Source: Thiohalobacter sp. (lineage in GTDB: Bacteria; Pseudomonadota; Gammaproteobacteria; DSM-19610). Taken from it: DNA of 12,407 bases. Each line of letters starts with the position of its first letter. The first letter of the stretch is position 1. Below the pieces are notes generated by a model. It ran no database searches and was not told the DNA's origin. It saw only the letters and a list, made by a program, of their open reading frames with translations. Made by a program: the position numbers and the translations under genes. Below, piece by piece: positions 1-6,736 of the stretch. The stretch is taken from the NCBI GenBank assembly GCA_027080445.1, contig JALWRY010000405.1, positions 1 to 12,407 on the forward strand. The letters are read 5' to 3'.

Positions 1-461
1 CGCATCAACTCCATACGGCTTATGTCACCTTGCACGTCGGCGCCGGCACCTTCCAGCCGGTGCGGGTCGATGATCTCGACGCGCATATCATGCACGCCGA
101 GCAGGTGACGGTTGATGCCGCTGTGTGCGAAGCGGTTGAGCAGACGCGTGCGCGTGGGGGGCGGGTGGTGGCTGTCGGGACCACGGTGGTGCGCAGCCTT
201 GAGAGTGCCGTCAGGGACGGGGTACTCAGGCCTTTCCGTGGCGATACCCGCCTGTTCATTACCCCGGGTTACACCTTCAGCGCCGTGGATGCGATGCTGA
301 CCAATTTTCACTTGCCGGAGTCAACCTTGCTGATGCTGGTGTGCGCCTTTGCCGGGTTTGAGCCGGTGATGGCCGCCTACCGTCACGCGGTTGCCGAACA
401 CTACCGGTTTTTCAGTTATGGCGATGCCATGTTTTTACGCTTATGCAATACCAGCTCATAA
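1..461 (+). CDS. queA: S-adenosylmethionine:tRNA ribosyltransferase-isomerase QueA, 3' part (5' end outside window)
   Basis: QueA moves the ribosyl group of S-adenosylmethionine onto 7-aminomethyl-7-deazaguanine in tRNA, making epoxyqueuosine, the penultimate step of queuosine synthesis in the cytoplasm. Only the C-terminal ~152 residues are present; the frame is open from base 3 and has no start inside the window. Recognisable QueA blocks are TLHVGAGTFQPVR near the left edge, the VGTTVVRSLES segment, FITPGYTF and the LTNFHLPESTLLMLV block close to the C-terminus, all in the family order. The stop codon lies 19 bases inside tgt, the next enzyme-coding gene of the same pathway, so the two are very probably co-transcribed and translationally coupled. 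An in-frame TTG at 30 is internal and not a start. The identification is close to certain; only the missing N-terminus limits it. Confidence 0.96.
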   Translation, partial: HQLHTAYVTLHVGAGTFQPVRVDDLDAHIMHAEQVTVDAAVCEAVEQTRARGGRVVAVGTTVVRSLESAVRDGVLRPFRGDTRLFITPGYTFSAVDAMLTNFHLPESTLLMLVCAFAGFEPVMAAYRHAVAEHYRFFSYGDAMFLRLCNTSS

Positions 462-1558
462 ACAAGGACGGCCGCGCCCGCCGTGGCCGCCTCACTTTCC
501 AGCGGGGTGTCGTTGAAACACCGGCATTTATGCCGGTGGGTACCTACGGCACGGTAAAAGGCATGCGCCCGGAGCAGGTGGCGGAGTCCGGCGCCCAGAT
601 TCTGCTGGGTAATACGTTTCACCTCATGCTGCGTCCGGGGACGGACATTATCCGCGCCCAAGGGGACCTGCATGACTTTATGCACTGGCAGGGGCCGATT
701 CTGACCGACTCGGGCGGTTTTCAGGTGTTCAGCCTGGGCGAAATGCGCAAAATTACCGAGCAGGGGGTGGAATTCCGTTCCCCGGTCAACGGCGACAAGG
801 TGTTCCTCGGGCCGGAACAATCCATGCAGGTCCAGCGCGCACTGGGCGCCGATATCGTGATGATCTTCGACGAGTGCACACCATACCCCGCCAGCGTCGA
901 GCAGGCGTGCGATTCCATGCAACTGTCACTGCGCTGGGCGCAACGCAGCCGTGAAGCGCACGGGGATTCCACGGCGGCACTGTTCGGGATTGTGCAGGGG
1001 GGCATGTACCCGGACCTGCGGCTGGAATCCCTGCACGGGCTGACAGGTATCGGCTTTGACGGCTATGCCATCGGTGGTCTGTCGGTGGGTGAGCCGCACG
1101 AGGAACGTATTCGGGTACTTGATACGCTGGATCCGGTACTGCCCGCTGATGCGCCGCGCTACCTGATGGGCGTGGGAACGCCGGAAGACATCGTTGAGGC
1201 GGTGCGGCGCGGTGTGGATATGTTCGATTGTGTCATGCCCACCCGCAACGCCCGCAATGGCCACCTGTTTACCTCGGAAGGGGTATTACGGCTGCGCAAT
1301 GCAAGATTCCGTGAAGATACCGGGCCGCTGGACCCGGATTGTGACTGCTATACCTGCCGGAATTACAGCCGTGCCTATCTCTACCACCTGGACAAGTGCA
1401 ACGAAATTCTGGGTTCTCACCTCAATACGGTACATAACCTGCGCTACTATCAGCGCCTGATGGCCGGTCTGCGCGATGCGATCGAGACGGGCCGGCTGGA
1501 TGCCTTCATCACCGATTTTTATACGAAAAGAGGCCAATCCGCGCCGCCTGTGCCATAA
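443..1558 (+). CDS. tgt: Queuine/preQ1 tRNA-guanine transglycosylase
   Basis: Tgt exchanges guanine-34 in the anticodon of tRNAs for Asp, Asn, His and Tyr with the queuosine precursor preQ1. The 371-residue product is about the same length as the E. coli enzyme. Visible landmarks are the N-terminal GRARRGRL and ETPAFMPVGTYGTVKGM blocks, the substrate-pocket TDSGGFQVFS with Asp89, the DMFDCVMPTRNARNGH block with the nucleophile Asp262, and the zinc site Cys300, Cys302, Cys305 and His331. These correspond to E. coli Asp264, Cys302, Cys304, Cys307 and His333 with a constant offset of two. The ATG at 443 is chosen because the protein then starts at the usual family position; it overlaps the queA end by 19 bases. 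There is no obvious strong Shine-Dalgarno, which fits coupling to queA translation. It precedes yajC-secD-secF as in many gammaproteobacteria. Confidence 0.97.
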   Translation: MQYQLINKDGRARRGRLTFQRGVVETPAFMPVGTYGTVKGMRPEQVAESGAQILLGNTFHLMLRPGTDIIRAQGDLHDFMHWQGPILTDSGGFQVFSLGEMRKITEQGVEFRSPVNGDKVFLGPEQSMQVQRALGADIVMIFDECTPYPASVEQACDSMQLSLRWAQRSREAHGDSTAALFGIVQGGMYPDLRLESLHGLTGIGFDGYAIGGLSVGEPHEERIRVLDTLDPVLPADAPRYLMGVGTPEDIVEAVRRGVDMFDCVMPTRNARNGHLFTSEGVLRLRNARFREDTGPLDPDCDCYTCRNYSRAYLYHLDKCNEILGSHLNTVHNLRYYQRLMAGLRDAIETGRLDAFITDFYTKRGQSAPPVP

Positions 1559-1610
1559 TGGCGCGCTCAAATTTGCCGTACCCGAAAACAGAACACACAG
1601 GTATTCAACT

Positions 1611-1940
1611 ATGAGCTTTTTTATCAGCGACGCACTGGCCGCCGCCGCCCCGGCCCAGCAGGCCGATCCTGTCATGCAGTTTTTGCCCCTGCTGCTGATT
1701 TTTGTGGTGTTCTATTTCCTGCTGATTCGCCCGCAGAGCAAGCGCGCCAAGGAACAGAAAGCCATGATCGAGGCGCTGTCCAAGGGTGACGAGGTCGTGA
1801 CCAACGGGGGCCTGCTGGGACGGATCACCCAGGTGGACGAGAATTTTGTCACCCTGAAGGTGGCTGACAACGTCGAGGTCAAGGTGCAGCGTCAGGCTAT
1901 TGCCAACCTGATGCCCAAGGGCACCACCAAGACATCCTGA
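1611..1940 (+). CDS. yajC: Sec translocase accessory subunit YajC
   Basis: YajC is a small single-span inner-membrane protein that associates with SecDF and SecYEG and is not essential for export. The 109-residue product matches the usual ~110. It has a short alanine-rich N-terminus, one membrane segment around residues 25-43 (leucine, valine and phenylalanine rich), then the family hallmark LLIRPQSKRAKEQ at the cytoplasmic face and the GDEVVTNGGLLGRI beta-domain. The open frame continues upstream to 1476, inside tgt, but the ATG at 1611 gives the normal YajC start, so the upstream part is discarded. The gap after tgt holds a GC-rich inverted repeat (arms 1540-1545 and 1560-1565) with CATAAT at 1554-1559. 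That hexamer resembles a -10 box, but I see no good -35, so an internal promoter is only a possibility. secD follows 30 bases downstream. Confidence 0.95.
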   Translation: MSFFISDALAAAAPAQQADPVMQFLPLLLIFVVFYFLLIRPQSKRAKEQKAMIEALSKGDEVVTNGGLLGRITQVDENFVTLKVADNVEVKVQRQAIANLMPKGTTKTS

Positions 1941-1970
1941 TATCACCCTGAAACAAGGTTTGTTCCTGTC

Positions 1971-3830
1971 ATGAATCAATACCCGGCCTGGAAATATCTG
2001 CTGCTTGTCGTCGTGATGATCGTTGGCGCCCTGTACGCGTTGCCGAACCTTTACGAATCAGATCCTTCTGTGCAAGTGTCCACCACACGTGGCGGAAAGA
2101 TCGACGAGAGTGTGGAGGCCCGGATCAAAACCCGCCTGTCAGAGAAAAATATCGCCTACAAGGCTGTCGAAAAGAATGATCCCAGCCGTCTGCTGGTGCG
2201 CTTCAGTAACACGGAAGACCAGCTGGCGGCCGCCGACTTCATCAAGGATACGCTGGGCGATAAATACGTTGTCGCACTCAACCTGGCGCCCTCCACGCCG
2301 CACTGGCTGCAGTCACTCGGCGCCCTGCCCATGTACCTTGGACTGGACTTGCGCGGTGGTGTGCACTTCCTGATGGAAGTGGATATGGATGCGGCCCTGC
2401 AGAAAGCGCTTGAGCGTTATGCTTCCGATTTGCGTACGGTGCTACGCAAAAAGGGCAAGGTGCGTTACCTCAGCATCCGTCCACAAGGTGACAAGCTGGT
2501 GGTGAAATTCCGCAATGCGGCCGATCGGGAGAAAGGCCGCGAGTTGATTCACAGTGAGTATCGCGATCTCGTCCTTAAGGACGTTGATGAGGGCAAGACA
2601 TTTATTCTCGAGGCCAGTGTGAGCAAGAAAGAGCTTCGCGAAATTCGCAAGCTTGCACTGGAGCAGAATATTACCACCCTGCGTAACCGCGTGAATGAAC
2701 TGGGTGTGGCCGAGCCGGTGATTCAGCAGCAGGGTGACCGGCGCGTCGTGGTTCAGTTGCCGGGGGTCCAGGACACGGTGGCGGCCAAGCGTATTATCGG
2801 TGCGACAGCGACACTGGAATACCGTGCGGTGGATACAGAGCATGATGTCAACGATGCCGTCAATGGCCGGGTGCCGGCCGGGTCGAAGCTGTACAAGGAC
2901 CGCAATGGGCGTTACTACCTGTTAAAGAACCGTGTCATTGTCACGGGCGACCAGATTATCAATGCCCGTTCAGGTTTCGATAGCCAGGGCGGCCAGCCGC
3001 AGGTGACGGTCACGCTGGACGGCAAAGGCGCGCACAAGATGCTCGAATTTACCAAGGAGAATGTTGGCAAGCCGATGGCCGTGGTATTCATCGAGAACAA
3101 GTCCACCACACGCATGGTGAACGGTAAACGGGTGGTGAAGAACCGCAAGGTCGAGGAAATCATCAGTGTCGCCACGATCCGTGATGTGTTCAGTAAACGC
3201 TTCCAGACGACCGGCCTGGACAGTCCCCAGGAAGCCCACGAACTGGCCTTGCTGCTGCGTTCCGGCGCGCTGGCCGCACCCATACGCATCATTGAGGAAC
3301 GCACCATCGGCCCGAGCCTGGGTGCGGACAATATCAAGCAGGGTTTCGAGTCGGTGGTCATCGGTTTTATCCTGGTGCTGATATTCATGGCCCTGTACTA
3401 CAAGGTTTTCGGCCTGGTAGCCGACCTGGCGCTGGCCATGAACCTGGTGCTTATCGTGGCTATCCTGTCGATGTTGCAGGCAACGCTGACCATGCCGGGT
3501 ATCGCCGGTATCGTGTTGACCGTGGGTATGGCGGTGGATGCCAACGTGCTTATCTTTGAACGTATCCGCGAGGAGCTGCGTAACGGCAACACGCCGCAGG
3601 CCAGTATTCACGCCGGCTATGCGAAAGCCTTTTCCACTATCGCCGATGCCAACATTACTACCCTGATTGCCGCGGTTGTGCTGTTCAGCTTCGGTAGCGG
3701 TCCGGTCAAGGGTTTTGCCGTGACATTGTCCGTCGGTATCCTGACATCCATGTTTACCGCCATCATGGGTACGCGCGCGGTGATTAACCTGGCATACGGT
3801 GGCCGTCGCCTGCAGCGACTGCCCGTCTGA
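1971..3830 (+). CDS. secD: Protein translocase subunit SecD
   Basis: SecD with SecF forms the RND-like SecDF unit that uses the proton-motive force to help pull proteins through SecYEG to the periplasm. The 619-residue length is typical (E. coli ~615). In order: a first membrane segment at about residues 9-25, then a large periplasmic domain with the LGLDLRGGVHFLMEVD block and the ATLEYRAV segment. Next come IGPSLGADNIKQG at the entry to the C-terminal bundle and five further hydrophobic segments, including GIVLTVGMAVDANVLIFERI. Asp523 in that segment aligns with E. coli Asp519, an intramembrane residue of the proton path. The ATG at 1971 is preceded by a weak purine stretch (CAAGGT), and the start agrees with the family N-terminus (short polar run, then YPAWKY). 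The gene lies between yajC and secF, 18 bases before secF, in the usual operon order. Confidence 0.97.
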   Translation: MNQYPAWKYLLLVVVMIVGALYALPNLYESDPSVQVSTTRGGKIDESVEARIKTRLSEKNIAYKAVEKNDPSRLLVRFSNTEDQLAAADFIKDTLGDKYVVALNLAPSTPHWLQSLGALPMYLGLDLRGGVHFLMEVDMDAALQKALERYASDLRTVLRKKGKVRYLSIRPQGDKLVVKFRNAADREKGRELIHSEYRDLVLKDVDEGKTFILEASVSKKELREIRKLALEQNITTLRNRVNELGVAEPVIQQQGDRRVVVQLPGVQDTVAAKRIIGATATLEYRAVDTEHDVNDAVNGRVPAGSKLYKDRNGRYYLLKNRVIVTGDQIINARSGFDSQGGQPQVTVTLDGKGAHKMLEFTKENVGKPMAVVFIENKSTTRMVNGKRVVKNRKVEEIISVATIRDVFSKRFQTTGLDSPQEAHELALLLRSGALAAPIRIIEERTIGPSLGADNIKQGFESVVIGFILVLIFMALYYKVFGLVADLALAMNLVLIVAILSMLQATLTMPGIAGIVLTVGMAVDANVLIFERIREELRNGNTPQASIHAGYAKAFSTIADANITTLIAAVVLFSFGSGPVKGFAVTLSVGILTSMFTAIMGTRAVINLAYGGRRLQRLPV

Positions 3831-3848
3831 TTTCAAAGGAACAAGGTC

Positions 3849-4784
3849 ATGCGATTTCTTTCCAGTTCGACGCAGATCGACTTCATGGGCAAGCGCAAGC
3901 TCGCCATGGGTTTTTCGACACTGCTGATTCTGATTTCACTGGGTTCACTGTTTACGCGGGGATTGAATTTCGGTATCGATTTCACCGGCGGCACCATTAT
4001 CGAGGTGGCCTACCCGGACCGGGCGGATCTGGGGCGGTTGCGTGAAGTGCTTACTGATGCAGGCTTTCCCGATGCCCAGGTACAGTACTTCGGTACATCA
4101 CGGGATGTATTGATCCGAATCGCCCCGCAGGAAGGACGTGATCGCGCAACGCTGAGTGACGAGGTATTGCAAGCCCTGCACGCAGCCGATTCAGCTGTTG
4201 AGAAACGTCGGGTGGAGTTTGTCGGTCCGCAGGTTGGTGAGGAACTGACCGAACAGGGCGGGCTGGCCATGCTGTATGCACTGATTGGCATTCTGATTTA
4301 TGTCACCCTGCGTTTCGAATACCGTTTTTCGCTTGGCGCGGTCGGTGCGCTGGTACACGATGTGATTATCACCCTGGGTGTATTTTCACTGGCGCACGTA
4401 GAGTTTGATTTGACGGTGCTGGCGGCGTTGCTGGCGGTGATCGGTTATTCGCTGAACGATACCATTGTGGTGTTCGACCGTATTCGTGAGAATTTCCGTC
4501 GCATGCGCAAGGGTACGCCGGAGAGCATCATGAACGCCTCCATCAACCAGACCCTGTCGCGTACCCTGATGACATCGGGAACGACCATGCTGGTTCTGCT
4601 GGCGCTGTTTTTTATCGGCGGCGAGATTATCCATTCCTTCGCCCTGGCGCTGATTGTCGGCGTGTTTGTCGGTACCTACTCGTCGATTTTTGTCGCGGGC
4701 GCGGCAGCGTTGGAACTGGGGGTCAGCAAGGCGGATCTGATGCCGGTGGCCAAGGAAGGTGCGGAAGCGGATAACCGCCCCTGA
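3849..4784 (+). CDS. secF: Protein translocase subunit SecF
   Basis: SecF is the partner of SecD in the inner-membrane SecDF complex. The 311-residue product is slightly shorter than the E. coli one (323). Visible are a first membrane segment (about residues 20-38), the periplasmic GIDFTGGTIIEV motif right after it, VGPQVGEEL before the second membrane segment, and IGYSLNDTIVVFDRIREN in the C-terminal bundle. Asp204 and Arg238 correspond to E. coli Asp213 and Arg247, residues linked to the proton-coupled function. The start at 3849 follows an AAAGGAACAAGGT leader that can serve as ribosome binding site. It is the last gene of the operon seen here; a minus-strand gene converges on it only 15 bases beyond the stop. 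No classical hairpin plus T-run was seen in that gap. Confidence 0.97.
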   Translation: MRFLSSSTQIDFMGKRKLAMGFSTLLILISLGSLFTRGLNFGIDFTGGTIIEVAYPDRADLGRLREVLTDAGFPDAQVQYFGTSRDVLIRIAPQEGRDRATLSDEVLQALHAADSAVEKRRVEFVGPQVGEELTEQGGLAMLYALIGILIYVTLRFEYRFSLGAVGALVHDVIITLGVFSLAHVEFDLTVLAALLAVIGYSLNDTIVVFDRIRENFRRMRKGTPESIMNASINQTLSRTLMTSGTTMLVLLALFFIGGEIIHSFALALIVGVFVGTYSSIFVAGAAALELGVSKADLMPVAKEGAEADNRP

Positions 4785-4799
4785 TCAATCCTGTAAAGA

Positions 4800-5138
4800 C
4801 TAGCGCGCCTTGCGCACCTCGTCGAAGGGGTCGCTTTCGTCGCTCTTCGGCATGATCTTGTTGCACACGGTGCTGTTGCGTCGTTTGCACTTGTCGTCAT
4901 CCGCGCCACGGATCGTGATGGCCGCCCAGACGGATGCGATACCCCACATGCCTACGCCCAGCAGTACCGTACTCAGGCTTGGCCCCATCAGGTTGGTAGG
5001 CCCGCCCAGCAAGCCGTAGATGATGCTGGTGATGCTGGCCAGCCAGAACACGCCAATCGGTGCGGCGCAACAACCGGCGCAGCCAAACCTGCAGGCAGCA
5101 AACGGGGGGATCAACAGAGTGAGTACGGCTCGTTTCAT
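4800..5138 (-). CDS. Small cysteine-rich inner-membrane protein of unknown function
   Basis: I do not recognise a named family. The 112-residue product begins with a hydrophobic stretch (MKRAVLTLLIPPFAA) that runs into a dense cysteine cluster CRFGCAGCCAAP at residues 16-27. Two probable membrane segments follow (about 28-45 and 55-76), then a charged tail with two more cysteines (DDDKCKRR and STVC) rich in Lys, Asp and Glu. The cluster at the end of the first hydrophobic run could hold a metal or be acylated, but a clean lipobox is not evident. The ATG at 5138 gives a hydrophobic N-terminus of membrane-protein type; its Shine-Dalgarno is weak (GGAA). A possible sigma70-type promoter lies about 40 bases upstream. 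The gene converges on secF and is not part of the Sec operon. It is probably real because the hydrophobic pattern and cysteine spacing look selected; function is open. Confidence 0.72.
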   Translation of the reverse strand: MKRAVLTLLIPPFAACRFGCAGCCAAPIGVFWLASITSIIYGLLGGPTNLMGPSLSTVLLGVGMWGIASVWAAITIRGADDDKCKRRNSTVCNKIMPKSDESDPFDEVRKAR

Positions 5139-5174
5139 ACGCGCGTTCCGGTGCGTTCACAATACACACTGTCG

Positions 5175-5204
5175 TGTATAGCACATATCCGGACAAGGGG
5201 TAAA
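5175..5204 (-). promoter_or_regulatory. Predicted sigma70-type promoter of the cysteine-rich membrane protein gene, overlapped by an inverted repeat
   Basis: Read on the minus strand, TTTACC (5204-5199) and TATACA (5180-5175) are 18 bases apart, and the inferred transcription start near 5168 leaves a leader of about 30 bases before the ATG at 5138. The inverted repeat ATACAC-N6-GTGTAT (5162-5179) overlaps the -10 box and the likely start site, a position typical of repressor operators. The boxes are imperfect, so this is a prediction only. Confidence 0.38.
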
Positions 5205-5247
5205 GTGAGGGGGTTCTGATTTATGCATTCCCCGTCATTCCGGCGCA

Positions 5248-5469
5248 TTAATCAGGTTTGTCCGGAAAGCGCAGAATACGCGCCTTTTTCAGGGCGGGTG
5301 TCTCCGTTCGTAATACCAGGCTGCGGGCGCGCTCATGTGCGGCCTGTGTACCTTTGACGGGTAGACTGTCAGGGGTGGACGTTGAGCTATCCTGCGTCGA
5401 AGTGGCTTCCATGCTGCCCAACAGTTTTTCCCCGATCAGCTGTAATGCCTTATCGCTTAACTTCATCAT
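5248..5469 (-). CDS. Small hypothetical protein (doubtful)
   Basis: A 73-residue frame starting from a double ATG (5469 and 5466) whose product begins MMKLSDKALQLIGEKLLG, a plausible amphipathic helix, followed by a Ser/Thr-rich middle and a basic end RILRFPDKPD. The frame is open further up to a GTG at 5523, which would give 91 residues. No strong Shine-Dalgarno stands before any of these starts, and a plus-strand frame of similar length (5258-5575) overlaps it, so coding is not proven. The minus strand is preferred because its product looks like a helical soluble protein while the plus-strand product has no recognisable organisation. It lies downstream of suhB in the same direction, 143 bases beyond the suhB stop, and before the cysteine-rich membrane protein gene. 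I recognise no family and assign no function. Confidence 0.42.
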   Translation of the reverse strand: MMKLSDKALQLIGEKLLGSMEATSTQDSSTSTPDSLPVKGTQAAHERARSLVLRTETPALKKARILRFPDKPD

Positions 5470-5612
5470 ACGGGAATCTGAAAGCTGTCCTGTTGTACAG
5501 TTTTGTTGTCTTTTATGCTGCACAGGTACACCTGCGCCACTAAACCATGTAACGGCAAAAGGGGGCGATTCCTGAATCCCGGGCGGAGCGTTGTCGGCGT
5601 TTTGTGACCGGT

Positions 5613-6416
5613 TCAGCTTTTCAGTGGATCGGTGAGGTGGGGATGAATTTCACGCAGTATGGCCGGAAACAGCTTGGGTGCTGCCGCGACGATATGGCCG
5701 GTCTCGAGATGTGAATGTCCACCCGCCAGGTCGCCCACCAGTCCGCCGGCTTCACGTACCAGCAGTATGCCTGCAGCGATATCCCACGGGTTCAGGCCGA
5801 TCTCCCAGAAGCCGTCGAAGCGTCCGGCGGCGACATAGGCCAGGTCCAGTGCTGCAGAGCCGGGGCGGCGGATACCGGCTACCCGGGTGATCAGGGCGCG
5901 GAACATACCGAGGTAGGCATCGAGGTGTTGCATATCCTTGTAGGGGAAGCCTGTACCGAGCAGTGCATCCTCCAGCCCTTTCTGTTGGCTGACGCGGATA
6001 CGGCGGTTATCCAGGAAGGCGCCGCTGCCCCGGCTCGCGGTAAACAGTTCCTGGCGCATGGGGTCGTAGATAACGGCCTGTTCGAGCTTCCCCTTGTGCC
6101 GGAGTGCGATGGAAACCGCGAACTGGGGATTACTGTGCAGGAAATTGGTGGTGCCATCCAGGGGATCGATGATCCACTCGTAATCGTCATTACCCTGTTG
6201 CCGGCCGCTTTCTTCGGCCAGTATGCCGTGGTCCGGGTAGGCCTTGCGAATAATGGCGATGATCTCGTCTTCCGCCTGGCGATCCACTTCGGAAACGAAA
6301 TCGTTGCGGTCCTTGCGGGTGACGGTCAGCTGCTCGAGCCGGTTCAGGTGTTTGACGATGATGTCGCCGGCGTTGCGTGCGGCAGTCACCGCAATATTCA
6401 GCATGGGATTCATCAT
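5613..6416 (-). CDS. suhB: Inositol-1-monophosphatase SuhB
   Basis: SuhB is a Mg2+-dependent inositol monophosphatase; in E. coli the same protein also joins the ribosomal-RNA antitermination complex with Nus factors. The 267-residue product equals the E. coli length. It starts MMNPMLNIAV, matching the family start, and contains FVSEVD (39-45 region), the metal ligand Glu68 in LAEESG, and the WIIDPLDGTTNF signature with Asp84 and Asp87. It also has PWDIAAG around residue 212, supplying the third aspartate. Either ATG of the pair at 6416 or 6413 could be used; the second gives the more usual length of leader residues. A sigma70-like promoter sits about 40-70 bases upstream. The gene stands alone, divergent from the csrA cluster and separated from it by 320 bases. 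Phosphatase identity is firm; a role in rRNA transcription is inferred only from homology. Confidence 0.95.
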   Translation of the reverse strand: MMNPMLNIAVTAARNAGDIIVKHLNRLEQLTVTRKDRNDFVSEVDRQAEDEIIAIIRKAYPDHGILAEESGRQQGNDDYEWIIDPLDGTTNFLHSNPQFAVSIALRHKGKLEQAVIYDPMRQELFTASRGSGAFLDNRRIRVSQQKGLEDALLGTGFPYKDMQHLDAYLGMFRALITRVAGIRRPGSAALDLAYVAAGRFDGFWEIGLNPWDIAAGILLVREAGGLVGDLAGGHSHLETGHIVAAAPKLFPAILREIHPHLTDPLKS

Positions 6417-6454
6417 AATCAGGGTTACCGGCTCAGGACGTCAAACAGCGGAGC

Positions 6455-6483
6455 ATTGTACCGGGTTGTCGGCAGGCTGTGAA
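6455..6483 (-). promoter_or_regulatory. Predicted sigma70 promoter of suhB
   Basis: On the minus strand TTCACA (6483-6478) and TACAAT (6460-6455) are separated by 17 bases, a near-consensus arrangement. Transcription would start near 6448, giving a leader of roughly 30 bases to the suhB ATG at 6416. A second weaker TTGACG lies nearer the gene without a convincing -10. Confidence 0.55.
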
Positions 6484-6723
6484 TCGCGGTGGCCATGTAT
6501 TATCCTTGTGGAAAACTATCGCAGGTGCAGCCTTTATCAGCTCGCCAGATTATTGGCGCGCTGCGTGTGTAATCGCCTGTCGAATCGGCTGCTGCGGCTG
6601 GATGTCTGTTGCGGTACCTTCCAGCTTGCCCCGGAAACCTTTATGGACGGGCGTCAAGTACCCATGGAATTTTAGCGCCGGCCTGCGATTGGCTCGATAT
6701 TCCGTGATTTTCAACACAGACTG

Positions 6724-6730
6724 ACAAGGA
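6724..6730 (+). promoter_or_regulatory. Shine-Dalgarno of csrA overlapping a CsrA-type binding core
   Basis: The sequence ACAAGGA lies just before the csrA ATG (6737) and includes its Shine-Dalgarno. It matches the ACARGGA core of the known CsrA/RsmA RNA-binding consensus, with partial agreement in the flanks. Binding here would block ribosome access, suggesting negative autoregulation, as known for csrA in E. coli. The core is short and purine-rich like any Shine-Dalgarno, so chance agreement is possible. Confidence 0.4.
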
Positions 6731-6736
6731 AGTAAC

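Larger units (their letters stand above)
6417..6736. other. Gene-free stretch between divergent suhB and csrA
   Basis: This 320-base region separates the start of suhB (minus) from the start of csrA (plus). It holds the predicted suhB promoter near its left end and the csrA ribosome binding site at its right end. The plus-strand open frames that cross it (for example 6479-6724) have no Shine-Dalgarno, no recognisable domain and a composition rich in Arg, Cys and Trp, as expected of a non-coding frame. I found no tRNA, no clear hairpin-plus-T-run and no convincing csrA promoter, although one must exist here or in the suhB leader region. Confidence 0.6.

Noticed and set aside
2970..3836. Long minus-strand open frame (288 codons) opposite secD
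   Set aside because: It lies wholly antisense to a certain SecD; its product is low-complexity (Gln, His, Asp, Gly rich) without a domain, the usual mirror of a GC-rich coding strand.
5238..5267. TTCCGG/CCGGAA inverted repeat near a CGTCATTCCGGC string, possible second REP-like copy or terminator
   Set aside because: Only six-base arms around an 18-base gap and no T-run; too weak to call a repeat or terminator.
5258..5575. Plus-strand open frame of 105 codons overlapping the doubtful small gene
   Set aside because: No ribosome site, no recognisable organisation and Cys/Arg/Ser-rich chance composition; the minus-strand frame is the better candidate.
5567..5578. GATTC-AG-GAATC palindrome after suhB, considered as its terminator
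   Set aside because: The loop would be only two to four bases, the stem is AT-rich and the following T-run is short, so I do not call it.
5715..6482. Plus-strand open frame of 255 codons opposite suhB
   Set aside because: Antisense to a full-length SuhB with all catalytic motifs; no Shine-Dalgarno and no recognisable domain.
6417..6736. Search for a tRNA, small RNA or sigma54 promoter upstream of csrA
   Set aside because: No tRNA-like T-loop sequence, no repeated GGA hairpins as in Csr-type small RNAs, and the GG/GC spacing of the sigma54-like string is nine instead of ten.
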